DNA from: Sulfitobacter noctilucicola
Lineage (GTDB): Bacteria; Pseudomonadota; Alphaproteobacteria; Rhodobacterales; Rhodobacteraceae
Direction: 5' to 3'
Assembly: GCF_000622385.1 (NCBI RefSeq)
Contig: NZ_JASD01000008.1
Coordinates: forward strand, 992,001-1,056,000
Length of the DNA: 64,000 bases
Each line of letters begins with the position of its first letter. Position 1 is the first letter of the stretch. A program made the translations under genes and the position numbers. The notes beneath the pieces are model-generated. The model was not told the DNA's origin and ran no database searches. It saw only the letters and a list, made by a program, of their open reading frames with translations. This document shows, in pieces, positions 25,506 to 33,706 of the stretch.

Positions 25506-26960
25506 TCAGCCTTTGGCACCCTGTCCGCGGGCATAGACATCTTCGTAGCGAATGATGTCATCCTCGCCGAGATAGCTTCCGGTTTGCACCTCGATCAATT
25601 CCATCGGGATGTCACCGGGGTTTTCCATGCGGTGGATGGCACCCAGCGGGATGTAGACCGACTCGTTCTCGCGCACCATCTGGATATTTAAATTGTCCTG
25701 ATCCGGTCCAACTGTCACCTTGGCCGTGCCGATAACAACGATCCAATGCTCGGACCGGTGTTTGTGACTTTGAAGGCTCAGTGCCGCACCGGGGTTTACC
25801 ACGATCCGTTTCACCTGAAATGAACTGCTGAGGATCAGTGTTTCGAAAAAGCCCCAAGGACGGTGATCTTTGGGAAAAGTGTCGGCCTGTGGCACGCCTG
25901 CCGAACGCATTTGTTTGACGACATCACCCAAGGTCGATGTCAGACGACGGTCCGCGACCAACACAGCATCCTGCATGGCAACAGCAACGATATTCTCAAG
26001 ACCCAAGCCGACCAGCTGAACCGCCCCGCTTTCGGACCGCAGCAAGGTATCTTTGCAATCTACAGCGTGAGCGTGTCCTTGAAGGGCGACACCGTCCGCA
26101 TCTTTGGTCGCGTGCTGATGCACAGCATTCCACCCGCCCATGTCGGACCAGTCGCCATCATGTGCAATGACACTCAGGTTGCTGACCTTTTCCATGATCG
26201 CAAAATCAACAGAAATATCATCGCACTGCGACCATGCTTCAGGATCCAGCCGCAGAAAGCCAAGGTCCGGCTCTGCCTGATCAACTGCCGCACGGACCTG
26301 ATCCAGCATTTCCGGTGCATGGGCCTGAAACGCATCAATCAGGGTGTCCGCAGCATACATAAAGATCCCCGCGTTCCACAGGTATCCCCCATCGGCGAGC
26401 ATACGCTCCGCCTCTGCCAGCTCCGGTTTTTCGACAAAGCGCTTCAGAGGCATCGCACCATGGGTTTCACCATCGCCAAGCTCAAGATACCCAAAGCCGG
26501 TCTCGGGCCGGTCGGGTTTGATGCCGAACGTTACAATCTGGCCGGACCGCGCTGCATCCAGGCCGCGCATGACATTATCGCAAAAGACATCAGCCTGCGT
26601 GATATAGTGATCAGAAGGTGCAGCCAGCATAATCGCGGCCGGATCCGTTTTCGCCATGGTCAATGCGGCAGCCAGCAGTGCGGGTGCCGTGTTTCGGGCT
26701 TCAGGCTCAATCAGGACCGCGCCGGGGGTAATGCCGGCATCGTGCAATTGCTGGGTGGCGATAAAGCGGAAATCGGAGTTTGTTACGACCAGTGGGCCGC
26801 TAAACCCCTTGCCGGACAACCGCTTGCTGGATTGTTGAAACAGACTGCCTTCGCCGATCAGGTCGATGAACTGCTTGGGAAAACCCTTGCGAGAGACGGG
26901 CCACAGCCGCGTCCCCGATCCACCACACAGGATCACCGGCGTAATAGTGCTGTTCGTCAT
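25506..26960 (-). CDS. manC: Mannose-1-phosphate guanylyltransferase / mannose-6-phosphate isomerase
   Basis: A 484-residue bifunctional type II enzyme. The N-terminal GDP-mannose pyrophosphorylase domain has PVILCGGSGTRLWPVSRKGFPKQF and FVEKPELAEAE. The C-terminal cupin PMI domain begins at about residue 365 with RPWGFFETL and holds SLQSHKHRSEHWIVV and IPLGAIHRMEN. It supplies GDP-mannose for polysaccharide. Transcribed against rfbCBDA, so the two sugar-nucleotide units face each other. Confidence 0.94.
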   Translation of the reverse strand: MTNSTITPVILCGGSGTRLWPVSRKGFPKQFIDLIGEGSLFQQSSKRLSGKGFSGPLVVTNSDFRFIATQQLHDAGITPGAVLIEPEARNTAPALLAAALTMAKTDPAAIMLAAPSDHYITQADVFCDNVMRGLDAARSGQIVTFGIKPDRPETGFGYLELGDGETHGAMPLKRFVEKPELAEAERMLADGGYLWNAGIFMYAADTLIDAFQAHAPEMLDQVRAAVDQAEPDLGFLRLDPEAWSQCDDISVDFAIMEKVSNLSVIAHDGDWSDMGGWNAVHQHATKDADGVALQGHAHAVDCKDTLLRSESGAVQLVGLGLENIVAVAMQDAVLVADRRLTSTLGDVVKQMRSAGVPQADTFPKDHRPWGFFETLILSSSFQVKRIVVNPGAALSLQSHKHRSEHWIVVIGTAKVTVGPDQDNLNIQMVRENESVYIPLGAIHRMENPGDIPMELIEVQTGSYLGEDDIIRYEDVYARGQGAKG

Positions 26961-27275
26961 CTTTGAACCTTCTCGTCGTGGCGTGGTGCGATGCTTGATA
27001 GACGCACTCTGTTAGGATGTCACACCCCTCAGTTGCAATAGACAAAGGGTGTGGCAGCCAGTGGGGTCGGTGGGTTTTTGCGCAAATGGCGGATTTCACC
27101 GGTTTGGTATCACAGTGTTCCAGAGTTAGCTGAACTTTCCCGACTTCACATAGCGCTACCACTGACCAAAGCAGCGCCGGTTGGAGAAATAGTAAAGAGT
27201 ACTATTTCGTACGCATTGACCTTCCAGTTGCTGGAACCTCTATCTAACCGGATATCACCGATCGGGGCGCATGCG
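26961..27275. promoter_or_regulatory. Divergent intergenic region between manC and copA
   Basis: These 315 bp hold the CueR-type copA promoter (27216-27246) at the right side. Further left is a 7-bp inverted repeat, CACACCC at 27021-27027 and GGGTGTG at 27047-27053, with a 19-bp loop; its role is unknown. The manC promoter must also lie here but no clear boxes are visible. The open frame continuing upstream from copA crosses the copper promoter and is not coding. Confidence 0.6.
27216..27246 (+). promoter_or_regulatory. CueR-type copper promoter and operator of copA
   Basis: The -35 TTGACC at 27216-27221 and -10 TATCTA at 27241-27246 are separated by 19 bp. This over-long spacer is the hallmark of MerR-family promoters. 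The spacer holds the dyad CTTCCAG-TTG-CTGGAAC, the classic CueR/HmrR operator. A transcript would begin near 27253, about 23 nt before the copA ATG at 27276. Confidence 0.9.
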
Positions 27276-29723
27276 ATGAGTACGACAGTCACATTACCTA
27301 TTAAGAACATGCACTGCGGCAGTTGCGTTGGCCGCGTGACAAAGGTGTTAAATTCCGTTCCAGGCGCGCAGGATGTTGCGGTCAACCTTGCGGCTGAAAC
27401 TGCGCAGTTATCCCCAGAGAAGCCTGAGGTCATTTCCGACGCCTTGGATGCATTGCAGCAGGCGGGCTATCCAGTCGAGACCGCGCACGCCCGCTTGAAT
27501 ATTGCAAATCTCTCATGCGCTTCCTGTGTGGGGCGGGTGACGCGGGCGCTGCAGGATGTTGCGGGCGTCATTGAAGCGCAGGTGAACCTAGCAGATGAGA
27601 CGGCGAGCGTGACCTTCGTTCCCGGCGTCGTTTCAATTCAGGAGCTTGAAAACGCCAGTACCGATGCCGGATATCCGGCGAAGGCGACTGACAGCGACGA
27701 CGCGCAGGATCGCGCCGTGGAGCGGGATGCCGCAACCATGCAGCACCGCCGTGACTTTCTGATCGCTGCTGCCCTGACGCTGCCGGTCTTTGTCCTTGAG
27801 ATGGGCGGTCACTTGATCCCGTCCCTGCATCATCTAATCGGACGCACCATCGGGCATGAGACCAGCTGGATCATCCAGTTTGTTCTGACCACCGCTGTTC
27901 TGCTGGGGCCCGGTCGCGGGTTCTTTGCCAACGGTATCCCCGCCTTGCTGCGACGGGCACCGAATATGAATAGTCTGGTCGCCCTTGGTGCCGGATCTGC
28001 ATGGGCGTTCTCTACGGTCGCACTATGGGTGCCATCCGTAATGCCGCAGGGAACGCGGGCGGTTTATTTTGAAGCCGCGGCCGTTATCGTCACACTCATC
28101 CTTCTGGGCCGCTGGTTTGAAGCACGCGCCAAGGGTCGGACAGGTGCAGCGATCACGCGGCTGGTCAATCTGAGCCCGCCAACAGCGAAGGTTCAACAAG
28201 GCACCGGCTGGGTAGATACACCGGTGGACAAGCTGCACGTCGGGGATGTGTTCCTCCTCCAACCGGGCGCGCGGGTTCCAACCGACGGAGAAGTTCTTGA
28301 GGGTACGAGCTTTGTCGACGAAAGCATGATGACCGGTGAGCCGATGCAGATCGCAAAATCGACGGGTGACGCGCTTACGGGCGGTACGGTTAACGGTGCC
28401 GGTAGTTTGACATGTGTCGTGACGAAAGTGGGGAAAGACACCGCACTGGCGCGTATCATCCGACTAGTTCAGCAAGCACAGGGTGCGCGCCTCCCGATTC
28501 AGGCTTTGGTGGATCAGGTGACATTGTGGTTCGTGCCTGCCGTCCTCGCCATAGCCATTGTGACCTTTGGTGTTTGGTTCTTTTTCGGACCTGCACCAAC
28601 CTTGTCCTATGCCTTGGTAGCGGGCGTTTCTGTCCTGATTATCGCTTGCCCCTGTGCTATGGGTTTGGCCACGCCGACTTCCATTATGGTCGGCACGGGA
28701 CGCGCGGCAGAACTTGGCGTCTTGTTTCGACAGGGGGATGCGCTTCAGTCATTGGAAAAGGTTCGTGTGGTCGCGCTGGACAAAACCGGCACGGTTACTT
28801 TGGGCAAACCTATGCTGACATCATTTGACAGTATTGGTGCCGATCCTGGCGATGCATTCCTTGCTTCCATCGCGGCGATTGAAGCCCATTCTGAGCACCC
28901 GCTGGCGCATGCCGTGTTGCAATACGCACAGGAGCGTAGAAGCAAACCTCTCAAGGCAAACGAGATTCAGGTTCACACCGGTCGCGGGATTTCAGGCATC
29001 GTTGAGGGGCGTAAAGTTACAGTCGGCAATGCAGCATTAATGCAGGAAATGAGCATTGATATTACTTCTTTCGAAAAGAAGAAAAACCACGCCGAAGCCG
29101 AAGGTAGTACAGTCTTTTACGCAGCTGATGACAGGCAAAACCTCGCGCTTCTTGTTGTGTCCGACCCAATTCGCGAAACCAGCCGTAAGTCCATTGAAGC
29201 ACTGCAGGAACGCGGTCTACTGATCGCCCTAATCTCTGGTGACGCGCAGGGAACTGCAGAAGCTGTGGCGTCAAAATTGGGTATTGATCACGTCATCGCA
29301 AACGTTTTACCTGAAGGCAAAACTGAAGCATTGAAGGTTTTGCAGGCCGAACATGGCAAGACAGCCTTTGTCGGGGACGGTATCAATGACGCGCCTGTTC
29401 TGGCCCAAGCAGATGTGGGGATTGCTATCGGAACGGGTACAGATGTTGCAATTGAAACGGCTGATGTCGTTTTGATGTCCGGTGATCTGCTTGGCGTGGT
29501 GCGGGCCTTTGATCTCTCTGGAAAGACTTTGCGCAACATCAAAGAGAACCTGATCTGGGCCTTCGGATACAACGCGCTCTTGATCCCTGTGGCGGCTGGC
29601 GTCTTGTATCCTGCATTTGGCATTCTGCTGTCGCCTGCATTGGCGGCGGGGGCCATGGCCTTTTCATCAGTTTTCGTTTTGGCAAACGCGCTGCGTCTGC
29701 GTAAGGCGGGAGGTAAGGTATGA
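27276..29723 (+). CDS. copA: Copper-translocating P1B-type ATPase
   Basis: An 815-residue inner-membrane Cu(I) exporter. Two N-terminal heavy-metal domains have Cys pairs MHCGSC (C14, C17) and LSCASC (C81, C84). Then come eight membrane helices with the Cu site ACPCAMGLATP near residue 458, the phosphorylated Asp in DKTGT near 502, the SEHPLAHA loop, and GDGINDAPVLAQADVG. The start at 27276 lies just downstream of the CueR promoter; any earlier start would fall within that promoter. The stop overlaps cueR by 4 bp, so pump and sensor are co-expressed. Confidence 0.96.
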   Translation: MSTTVTLPIKNMHCGSCVGRVTKVLNSVPGAQDVAVNLAAETAQLSPEKPEVISDALDALQQAGYPVETAHARLNIANLSCASCVGRVTRALQDVAGVIEAQVNLADETASVTFVPGVVSIQELENASTDAGYPAKATDSDDAQDRAVERDAATMQHRRDFLIAAALTLPVFVLEMGGHLIPSLHHLIGRTIGHETSWIIQFVLTTAVLLGPGRGFFANGIPALLRRAPNMNSLVALGAGSAWAFSTVALWVPSVMPQGTRAVYFEAAAVIVTLILLGRWFEARAKGRTGAAITRLVNLSPPTAKVQQGTGWVDTPVDKLHVGDVFLLQPGARVPTDGEVLEGTSFVDESMMTGEPMQIAKSTGDALTGGTVNGAGSLTCVVTKVGKDTALARIIRLVQQAQGARLPIQALVDQVTLWFVPAVLAIAIVTFGVWFFFGPAPTLSYALVAGVSVLIIACPCAMGLATPTSIMVGTGRAAELGVLFRQGDALQSLEKVRVVALDKTGTVTLGKPMLTSFDSIGADPGDAFLASIAAIEAHSEHPLAHAVLQYAQERRSKPLKANEIQVHTGRGISGIVEGRKVTVGNAALMQEMSIDITSFEKKKNHAEAEGSTVFYAADDRQNLALLVVSDPIRETSRKSIEALQERGLLIALISGDAQGTAEAVASKLGIDHVIANVLPEGKTEALKVLQAEHGKTAFVGDGINDAPVLAQADVGIAIGTGTDVAIETADVVLMSGDLLGVVRAFDLSGKTLRNIKENLIWAFGYNALLIPVAAGVLYPAFGILLSPALAAGAMAFSSVFVLANALRLRKAGGKV

Positions 29724-30112
29724 ACATCAAAGCGGTAAGCGAAGCCACAGGGCTGCCGGTCAAAACCATCCGCTATTACGAGGATGTCGGTTTGATCCAG
29801 CCCGGCCGCGGCTCCAACGGGTACCGCGTGTTTTCAGTCAACGACACCCACAAGCTGGCGTTTCTTGCACGGGCAAGGTCTTTGGGTTTTCCACTGGAAA
29901 GCTGCCGGACGCTACTGGCGCTCTATGACGATCAGGATCGTGAGAGTGCTGATGTGAAAGCTGTCGCTCTCAGCCATCTGGACGAGATCGATCGTAAGCT
30001 GGCAGAACTTCATGCCATGCGCGCCACATTGGGTGATCTGGTAAACTCCTGTTCAGGCGACAGTCGGCCCGATTGTCCGATATTGCAAGATTTGTCCGGA
30101 ATACCGACGTGA
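29720..30112 (+). CDS. cueR: MerR-family copper-responsive regulator
   Basis: A 130-residue CueR. The MerR helix-turn-helix occupies residues 1-70 (KTIRYYEDVGLIQPGR). A dimerisation helix follows. The Cu(I)-binding pair is C111 and C119 with seven residues between (CSGDSRPDC), nearly the same positions as E. coli CueR C112 and C120. It activates the copA promoter by DNA twisting on Cu(I) binding. Being downstream of copA in the same unit, it should be autoregulated. Confidence 0.94.
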   Translation: MNIKAVSEATGLPVKTIRYYEDVGLIQPGRGSNGYRVFSVNDTHKLAFLARARSLGFPLESCRTLLALYDDQDRESADVKAVALSHLDEIDRKLAELHAMRATLGDLVNSCSGDSRPDCPILQDLSGIPT

Positions 30113-30202
30113 CAGGGGGCTGACCATTGACGTGGCGGCGCAGGGCGTGTTCGTTAGGCCCGATCTGCTCAGAAAAGTCAGCCCACAGAAAGGTCCGAAC
30201 GA

Positions 30203-30895
30203 ATGTACGTATTTGATGCGCCACAACAAGCCAGTCTGGCGGTACAAGGCTCCGAGGACCGGTTCCCGATCCGGCGAATTTTCTGCGTGGGCCGGAATTA
30301 TGAAGCTCACGCCCGCGAGATGGGGAAAGACCCGACAAGGGAAGCGCCGTTCTTTTTCACAAAACCGGCGGATGCGGCCATCGATGCACCCTGCACAATG
30401 CCCTACCCGAAACTGACCGAAGACTTGCATCACGAAATTGAGCTGGTGCTGGCAATTGGTAAGGGTGGCGATGCCATTGCCGAAGAAGATGTGATGGATC
30501 ACATCTGGGGCGCTGCAGTTGGTCTGGACATGACCCGCCGCGACCTGCAAGCCGAAGCCAAGAAGATGGGCCGCCCGTGGGACTGGGGCAAGGCGTTTGA
30601 TAACTCTGCGCCCATCGCCGCAATCAGACCTATCGCCAATGTTTTCAGTCTTGAAAAAGGGCGTATCTGGTTGGCTGTGAATGGCGAAATGCGTCAGGAC
30701 GCGGATATCGAAGACCTGATCTGGTCCGTGCGCGAACACGTCTCGATCCTGTCAAACGCTGTGACGCTGCAACCCGGTGACCTCATTATGACCGGCACAC
30801 CCGCCGGCGTCGCCTCTGTGGTGCCGGGGGATCTGATCACAGGTGGTGTCGAGGGTGTTGGCGGCCTTGAGGTGACAATCGGACCAAGAGCATGA
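30203..30895 (+). CDS. FAH-family hydrolase, fumarylpyruvate hydrolase-like
   Basis: A 230-residue fumarylacetoacetase-fold enzyme. It has IRRIFCVGRNYEAHAREMG and APFFFTKPADA at the N-terminus, a divalent-metal site in HHEIELVLAIG (E-x-E), and VGLDMTRRDLQ. LQPGDLIMTGTPAGVASVVPGD closes the fold. These segments are close to NagK-type fumarylpyruvate hydrolases of the gentisate route, which split fumarylpyruvate into fumarate and pyruvate. It overlaps a zeta-class isomerase by 4 bp, supporting a ring-cleavage lower pathway. A general acylpyruvase is the alternative. Confidence 0.83.
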   Translation: MYVFDAPQQASLAVQGSEDRFPIRRIFCVGRNYEAHAREMGKDPTREAPFFFTKPADAAIDAPCTMPYPKLTEDLHHEIELVLAIGKGGDAIAEEDVMDHIWGAAVGLDMTRRDLQAEAKKMGRPWDWGKAFDNSAPIAAIRPIANVFSLEKGRIWLAVNGEMRQDADIEDLIWSVREHVSILSNAVTLQPGDLIMTGTPAGVASVVPGDLITGGVEGVGGLEVTIGPRA

Positions 30896-31539
30896 GCGAA
30901 TTTGCCCTGCATAATTACTTCCGGTCATCGACATCGGTACGTGTACGGGCAGCGCTGAACCTCAAAGGGTTGGCATTTGACTATATTCCGCTTTCTTTGC
31001 TGAAGGGGGAGCAGGCCAGCGCGGCGCATCTCGCGCTCAACCCCTCAGGACTGGTGCCAACGTTGGTGACGCCGCAAGGGTCGCTGCCGCAATCGCTCGC
31101 CATTCTGGAATGGCTTGATGAGGTCCATCCTGAACCACCCATTTTGCCCGCTGATCCATGGGGCCGCGCCCGTGTGCGGAGTTTGGCGCATATCGTAGCG
31201 CTGGACATCCATCCGGTGAACAATTTGCGCATCCTCAAACACCTTGAGACGGAATACGGCGTAGATGCAGAAGGCAAAGCGGCGTGGTTCCGCAAATGGG
31301 CTGGTGCCGGTATGGCAGCACTTGAGGCGCGGTTGGTGTCAGAGCCAGAGACCGGCAGGTTCTGTCATGGTGATCAACTGACCATCGCGGACCTGTGCCT
31401 ATATGCGCAAGTCCTGAATAATGGGCGATTTGACGTCGACATGACAGGGTGCCCGATCATCAACCGCATCCATGCCGAATGCATGCAAATTCCCGCGCTA
31501 CAACAGGCCGCCCCCGCCAATCAGATCGACGCGATCTAG
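30892..31539 (+). CDS. Maleylpyruvate/maleylacetoacetate isomerase (zeta-class GST)
   Basis: A 215-residue glutathione-dependent isomerase. The zeta-class motif appears as FRSSTSVRVRAALNLKG at residues 9-25, where the usual SSCS carries Thr in place of Cys. LNPSGLVPTL and QSLAILEWLDE bind glutathione; the C-terminal half has GDQLTIADLCLYAQ. It isomerises maleyl to fumaryl intermediates, feeding the upstream hydrolase. Gene coupling by 4-bp overlap favours the maleylpyruvate assignment, though maleylacetoacetate (tyrosine route) is possible. Confidence 0.85.
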   Translation: MSEFALHNYFRSSTSVRVRAALNLKGLAFDYIPLSLLKGEQASAAHLALNPSGLVPTLVTPQGSLPQSLAILEWLDEVHPEPPILPADPWGRARVRSLAHIVALDIHPVNNLRILKHLETEYGVDAEGKAAWFRKWAGAGMAALEARLVSEPETGRFCHGDQLTIADLCLYAQVLNNGRFDVDMTGCPIINRIHAECMQIPALQQAAPANQIDAI

Positions 31540-31545
31540 TCTCTG

Positions 31546-32349
31546 TTAAAGGGCATTTGCGTCCAGAAAGCTTGTCAAATGCGCCGCGACCTCTGTCGGG
31601 GCGTCCCAGACGATAGAATGGCCGGCATGCTCGATCGTGGCTTCGGTAAGGTCTGGGATCGGTGCAAAGCTGGGGCGCGCCAGATCGGGCGGGATCATCA
31701 AATCCTGACCCGCATAGAGCACAAGCGCCGGACACGTAATTTCAGCCATTTTTGCTTTGGGACGGAACGCATGAAAGGCGGCGACCTGGCGCTTCATCGC
31801 ATCAAATGATTGCGCGTGAGGGTATGCGCGTGCGGCAATCAGCGCCTCCTCGATGCGGGCGGGTTCTTCAAAGAACTGATTGCCAAAGACCCATGGATAA
31901 AATGCCCGAAGCCACATTTCCTCCCCTTCGGGGGCACCTCTGATCGCGAGTAAGGTGCTGAACAACGATGCGGTACGTGGGGAGCGGACGCGCCCTGAAG
32001 CGAGCACTGTCGCTGTGGCCACGCGATCAGGAACGGTATGCGCGATCTCAAGCGACAAAAGCCCGCCCAGCGAATGACCGGCCACGTGAAATTTCTCATG
32101 TCCTAGATGCGCCATTAGCGCCATTGCGTCCTCTGCCATCAAGGCACAGTCGGCAGCTGCATCCTTGGGTTCCGTTCGGCCTGTGGTGCGATTGTCGGGG
32201 CGTATGACGGTGAACCGTTCAGACAACAGAGGAACCAGCGGAAGCCACGTCGCATTGTCGCTTAGCATACCGGCCAACAGAAGAACCGGCGGCCCTGATC
32301 CGTCAACTTCGTAATGCAGGGTGATATCGGAAAGTTTCAGTTCAGGCAT
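31546..32349 (-). CDS. Alpha/beta-fold hydrolase
   Basis: A 267-residue cytoplasmic hydrolase. The nucleophile elbow is GHSLGG near residue 91. The oxyanion segment is LLLAGMLSDNATW, the acid is likely in LVLYAGQDLMIPP, and the catalytic His is in EHAGHSIVWDAP. The sequence resembles 3-oxoadipate enol-lactonase/BioH-like esterases, but the substrate cannot be read. It overlaps the P1 peptidase gene by 8 bp and is the last gene of the peptide-transport operon, so an esterified or amidated peptide-like substrate is possible. Confidence 0.82.
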   Translation of the reverse strand: MPELKLSDITLHYEVDGSGPPVLLLAGMLSDNATWLPLVPLLSERFTVIRPDNRTTGRTEPKDAAADCALMAEDAMALMAHLGHEKFHVAGHSLGGLLSLEIAHTVPDRVATATVLASGRVRSPRTASLFSTLLAIRGAPEGEEMWLRAFYPWVFGNQFFEEPARIEEALIAARAYPHAQSFDAMKRQVAAFHAFRPKAKMAEITCPALVLYAGQDLMIPPDLARPSFAPIPDLTEATIEHAGHSIVWDAPTEVAAHLTSFLDANAL

Positions 32350-33331
32350 TTAGTGTGCTCCAACAGGGCAAGAGATCATTCGGGGATGGCGAGGCGGCGA
32401 ACACAGCGCGCGCAATGGCCCGGGCAAGCACCAGCGATGCCGCATGTCCGATCAATGCCACGTCCCCCTGTGGGCGTGTCGCCGTGGTCAATGCAAACAC
32501 CAGATCGCCGTCCATTGGCGTATGCGCAGGTACCGTCGCGCGGCCGATCCCGTCATGCGCCGCGACGGCGATGCGTTGGCATTCAGCCTTTGATAGGGTC
32601 GCATCTGTGGCGACGATGGCGATGGTCGTGTTTTCACGCGGTGACATCGCTTGTACTTTACGACTGTCGCGCGACAGGCCCAGACTGCTTGCCGGATCAG
32701 GGCCGTGGCCGCCAAACTCATTGTCCATCTCGAACGGAGCTGCATAGAAATGCCGGTCCCCCGGTGTTGTCACTGCTCCTACCGGATTGGCCGCGACCAA
32801 GGCCCCGACGGTGCTGCCGTCTGGGAGGACAAGCGAAGCGGAGCCCAAGCCGCCCTTCATCATTGCGGTCAGGGCACCAGTGCCGGCACCCACAGTCCCG
32901 ATGTCGAAATCAGTCGCGGCATCATCGTAGGCAGCACGGCCCAAGGCGCGATAGGGGTTCTCATCCCACGCCTTCTCACCGCCGTTGAGCAGATCGAAGA
33001 GAATCGCACCTGGAACCAGTGGAATTTTCGCAGGCCCCACTGCAAAACCACGCCCATCCTTGCGCAGTCCGTCCACCACACCCGAACAGGCATCCAGACC
33101 AAAAGATGAACCGCCGGACAGTACCAACGCATCGACAGCGGCGACTGATTTGTCAGGGGCCAGCAAATCCGTTTCGCGAGTTCCGGGTGCACCGCCCATC
33201 ACGTGAACAGAGGCGGTGAAAGGCGCATCGCCGACCACTACGGTTGCGCCCGACTTCAGTGTTTCATCTTGTGCGTTGCCTACGCGAAGCCCCGCGACAT
33301 CGGTGATCAGGTTCTTTGGGCCGGGGGTCAT
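32342..33331 (-). CDS. P1/DmpA-family N-terminal nucleophile aminopeptidase
   Basis: A 329-residue proenzyme of MEROPS family S58. The N-terminal part has ITDVAGLRVGNAQDETLKSGATVV and VDALVLSGGSSFGLDA. The autocleavage site is probably in ENTTIAIVATDA near residue 235, which would expose a Thr nucleophile as in NylC, rather than the Ser of DmpA. HTPMDGDLVFALTT near the end is conserved. Members split beta- or D-amino-acid peptides or nylon oligomers. It sits in an operon with a peptide ABC transporter, so it probably processes the imported peptide. Confidence 0.88.
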   Translation of the reverse strand: MTPGPKNLITDVAGLRVGNAQDETLKSGATVVVGDAPFTASVHVMGGAPGTRETDLLAPDKSVAAVDALVLSGGSSFGLDACSGVVDGLRKDGRGFAVGPAKIPLVPGAILFDLLNGGEKAWDENPYRALGRAAYDDAATDFDIGTVGAGTGALTAMMKGGLGSASLVLPDGSTVGALVAANPVGAVTTPGDRHFYAAPFEMDNEFGGHGPDPASSLGLSRDSRKVQAMSPRENTTIAIVATDATLSKAECQRIAVAAHDGIGRATVPAHTPMDGDLVFALTTATRPQGDVALIGHAASLVLARAIARAVFAASPSPNDLLPCWSTLNA

Positions 33332-33352
33332 GGGATGCTCCTTCGGGTCATC

Positions 33353-33706
33353 TTATAGACGGGATTTAGCGGAAGCTGTCGCTGGATCGCCCGTGTTAGG
33401 GACGCCTTTCGGCTCAATCAGGAGGACTTCACATTCCGCTACTGACCGCGGTCTGTGCGTCACTCCCTTGGGGACAACAAATATTTCGCCTGCTTTGACC
33501 GGATGTGAGGTCTCCTCGATATCCATTACCATCTCGCCGCGCAGCACCAGAAAGAAATCGTCGGTGTCCTCATGCAGGTGAAACGGAAATTCGCCCTGAA
33601 ATTTGACGACCATGATATCGTTGTCGTTGTAGTTTGCGATTATGTGCGGATCCCAATGTGTGTTGATCTGGCTGAGCTTTGCAGCAATGTTGACAGGCTT
33701 CGTCAT
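33353..33706 (-). CDS. Single-domain cupin protein
   Basis: A 117-residue cupin. Motif 1 is FHLHEDTDDFFLVLRGEM (His, His, Asp/Asp, with the usual Glu position occupied by Asp) and motif 2 is GEIFVVPKGVTHRP. This pattern is typical of small mannose-6-phosphate-isomerase-like cupins of unknown reaction. It overlaps the ABC ATPase gene by 4 bp and precedes the peptidase by 21 bp, so it belongs to the same polycistron. Confidence 0.8.
   Translation of the reverse strand: MTKPVNIAAKLSQINTHWDPHIIANYNDNDIMVVKFQGEFPFHLHEDTDDFFLVLRGEMVMDIEETSHPVKAGEIFVVPKGVTHRPRSVAECEVLLIEPKGVPNTGDPATASAKSRL

Noticed and set aside
25863..26966. A 367-codon open frame on the plus strand across manC
   Set aside because: ManC is unmistakable on the other strand, and the antisense translation is Cys/Arg/Gln-rich with no family signature.
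33353..33706. Cupin gene as the missing gentisate dioxygenase
   Set aside because: At 117 residues it is about a third of the bicupin dioxygenase length, and it belongs to the peptide-transport operon on the other strand.
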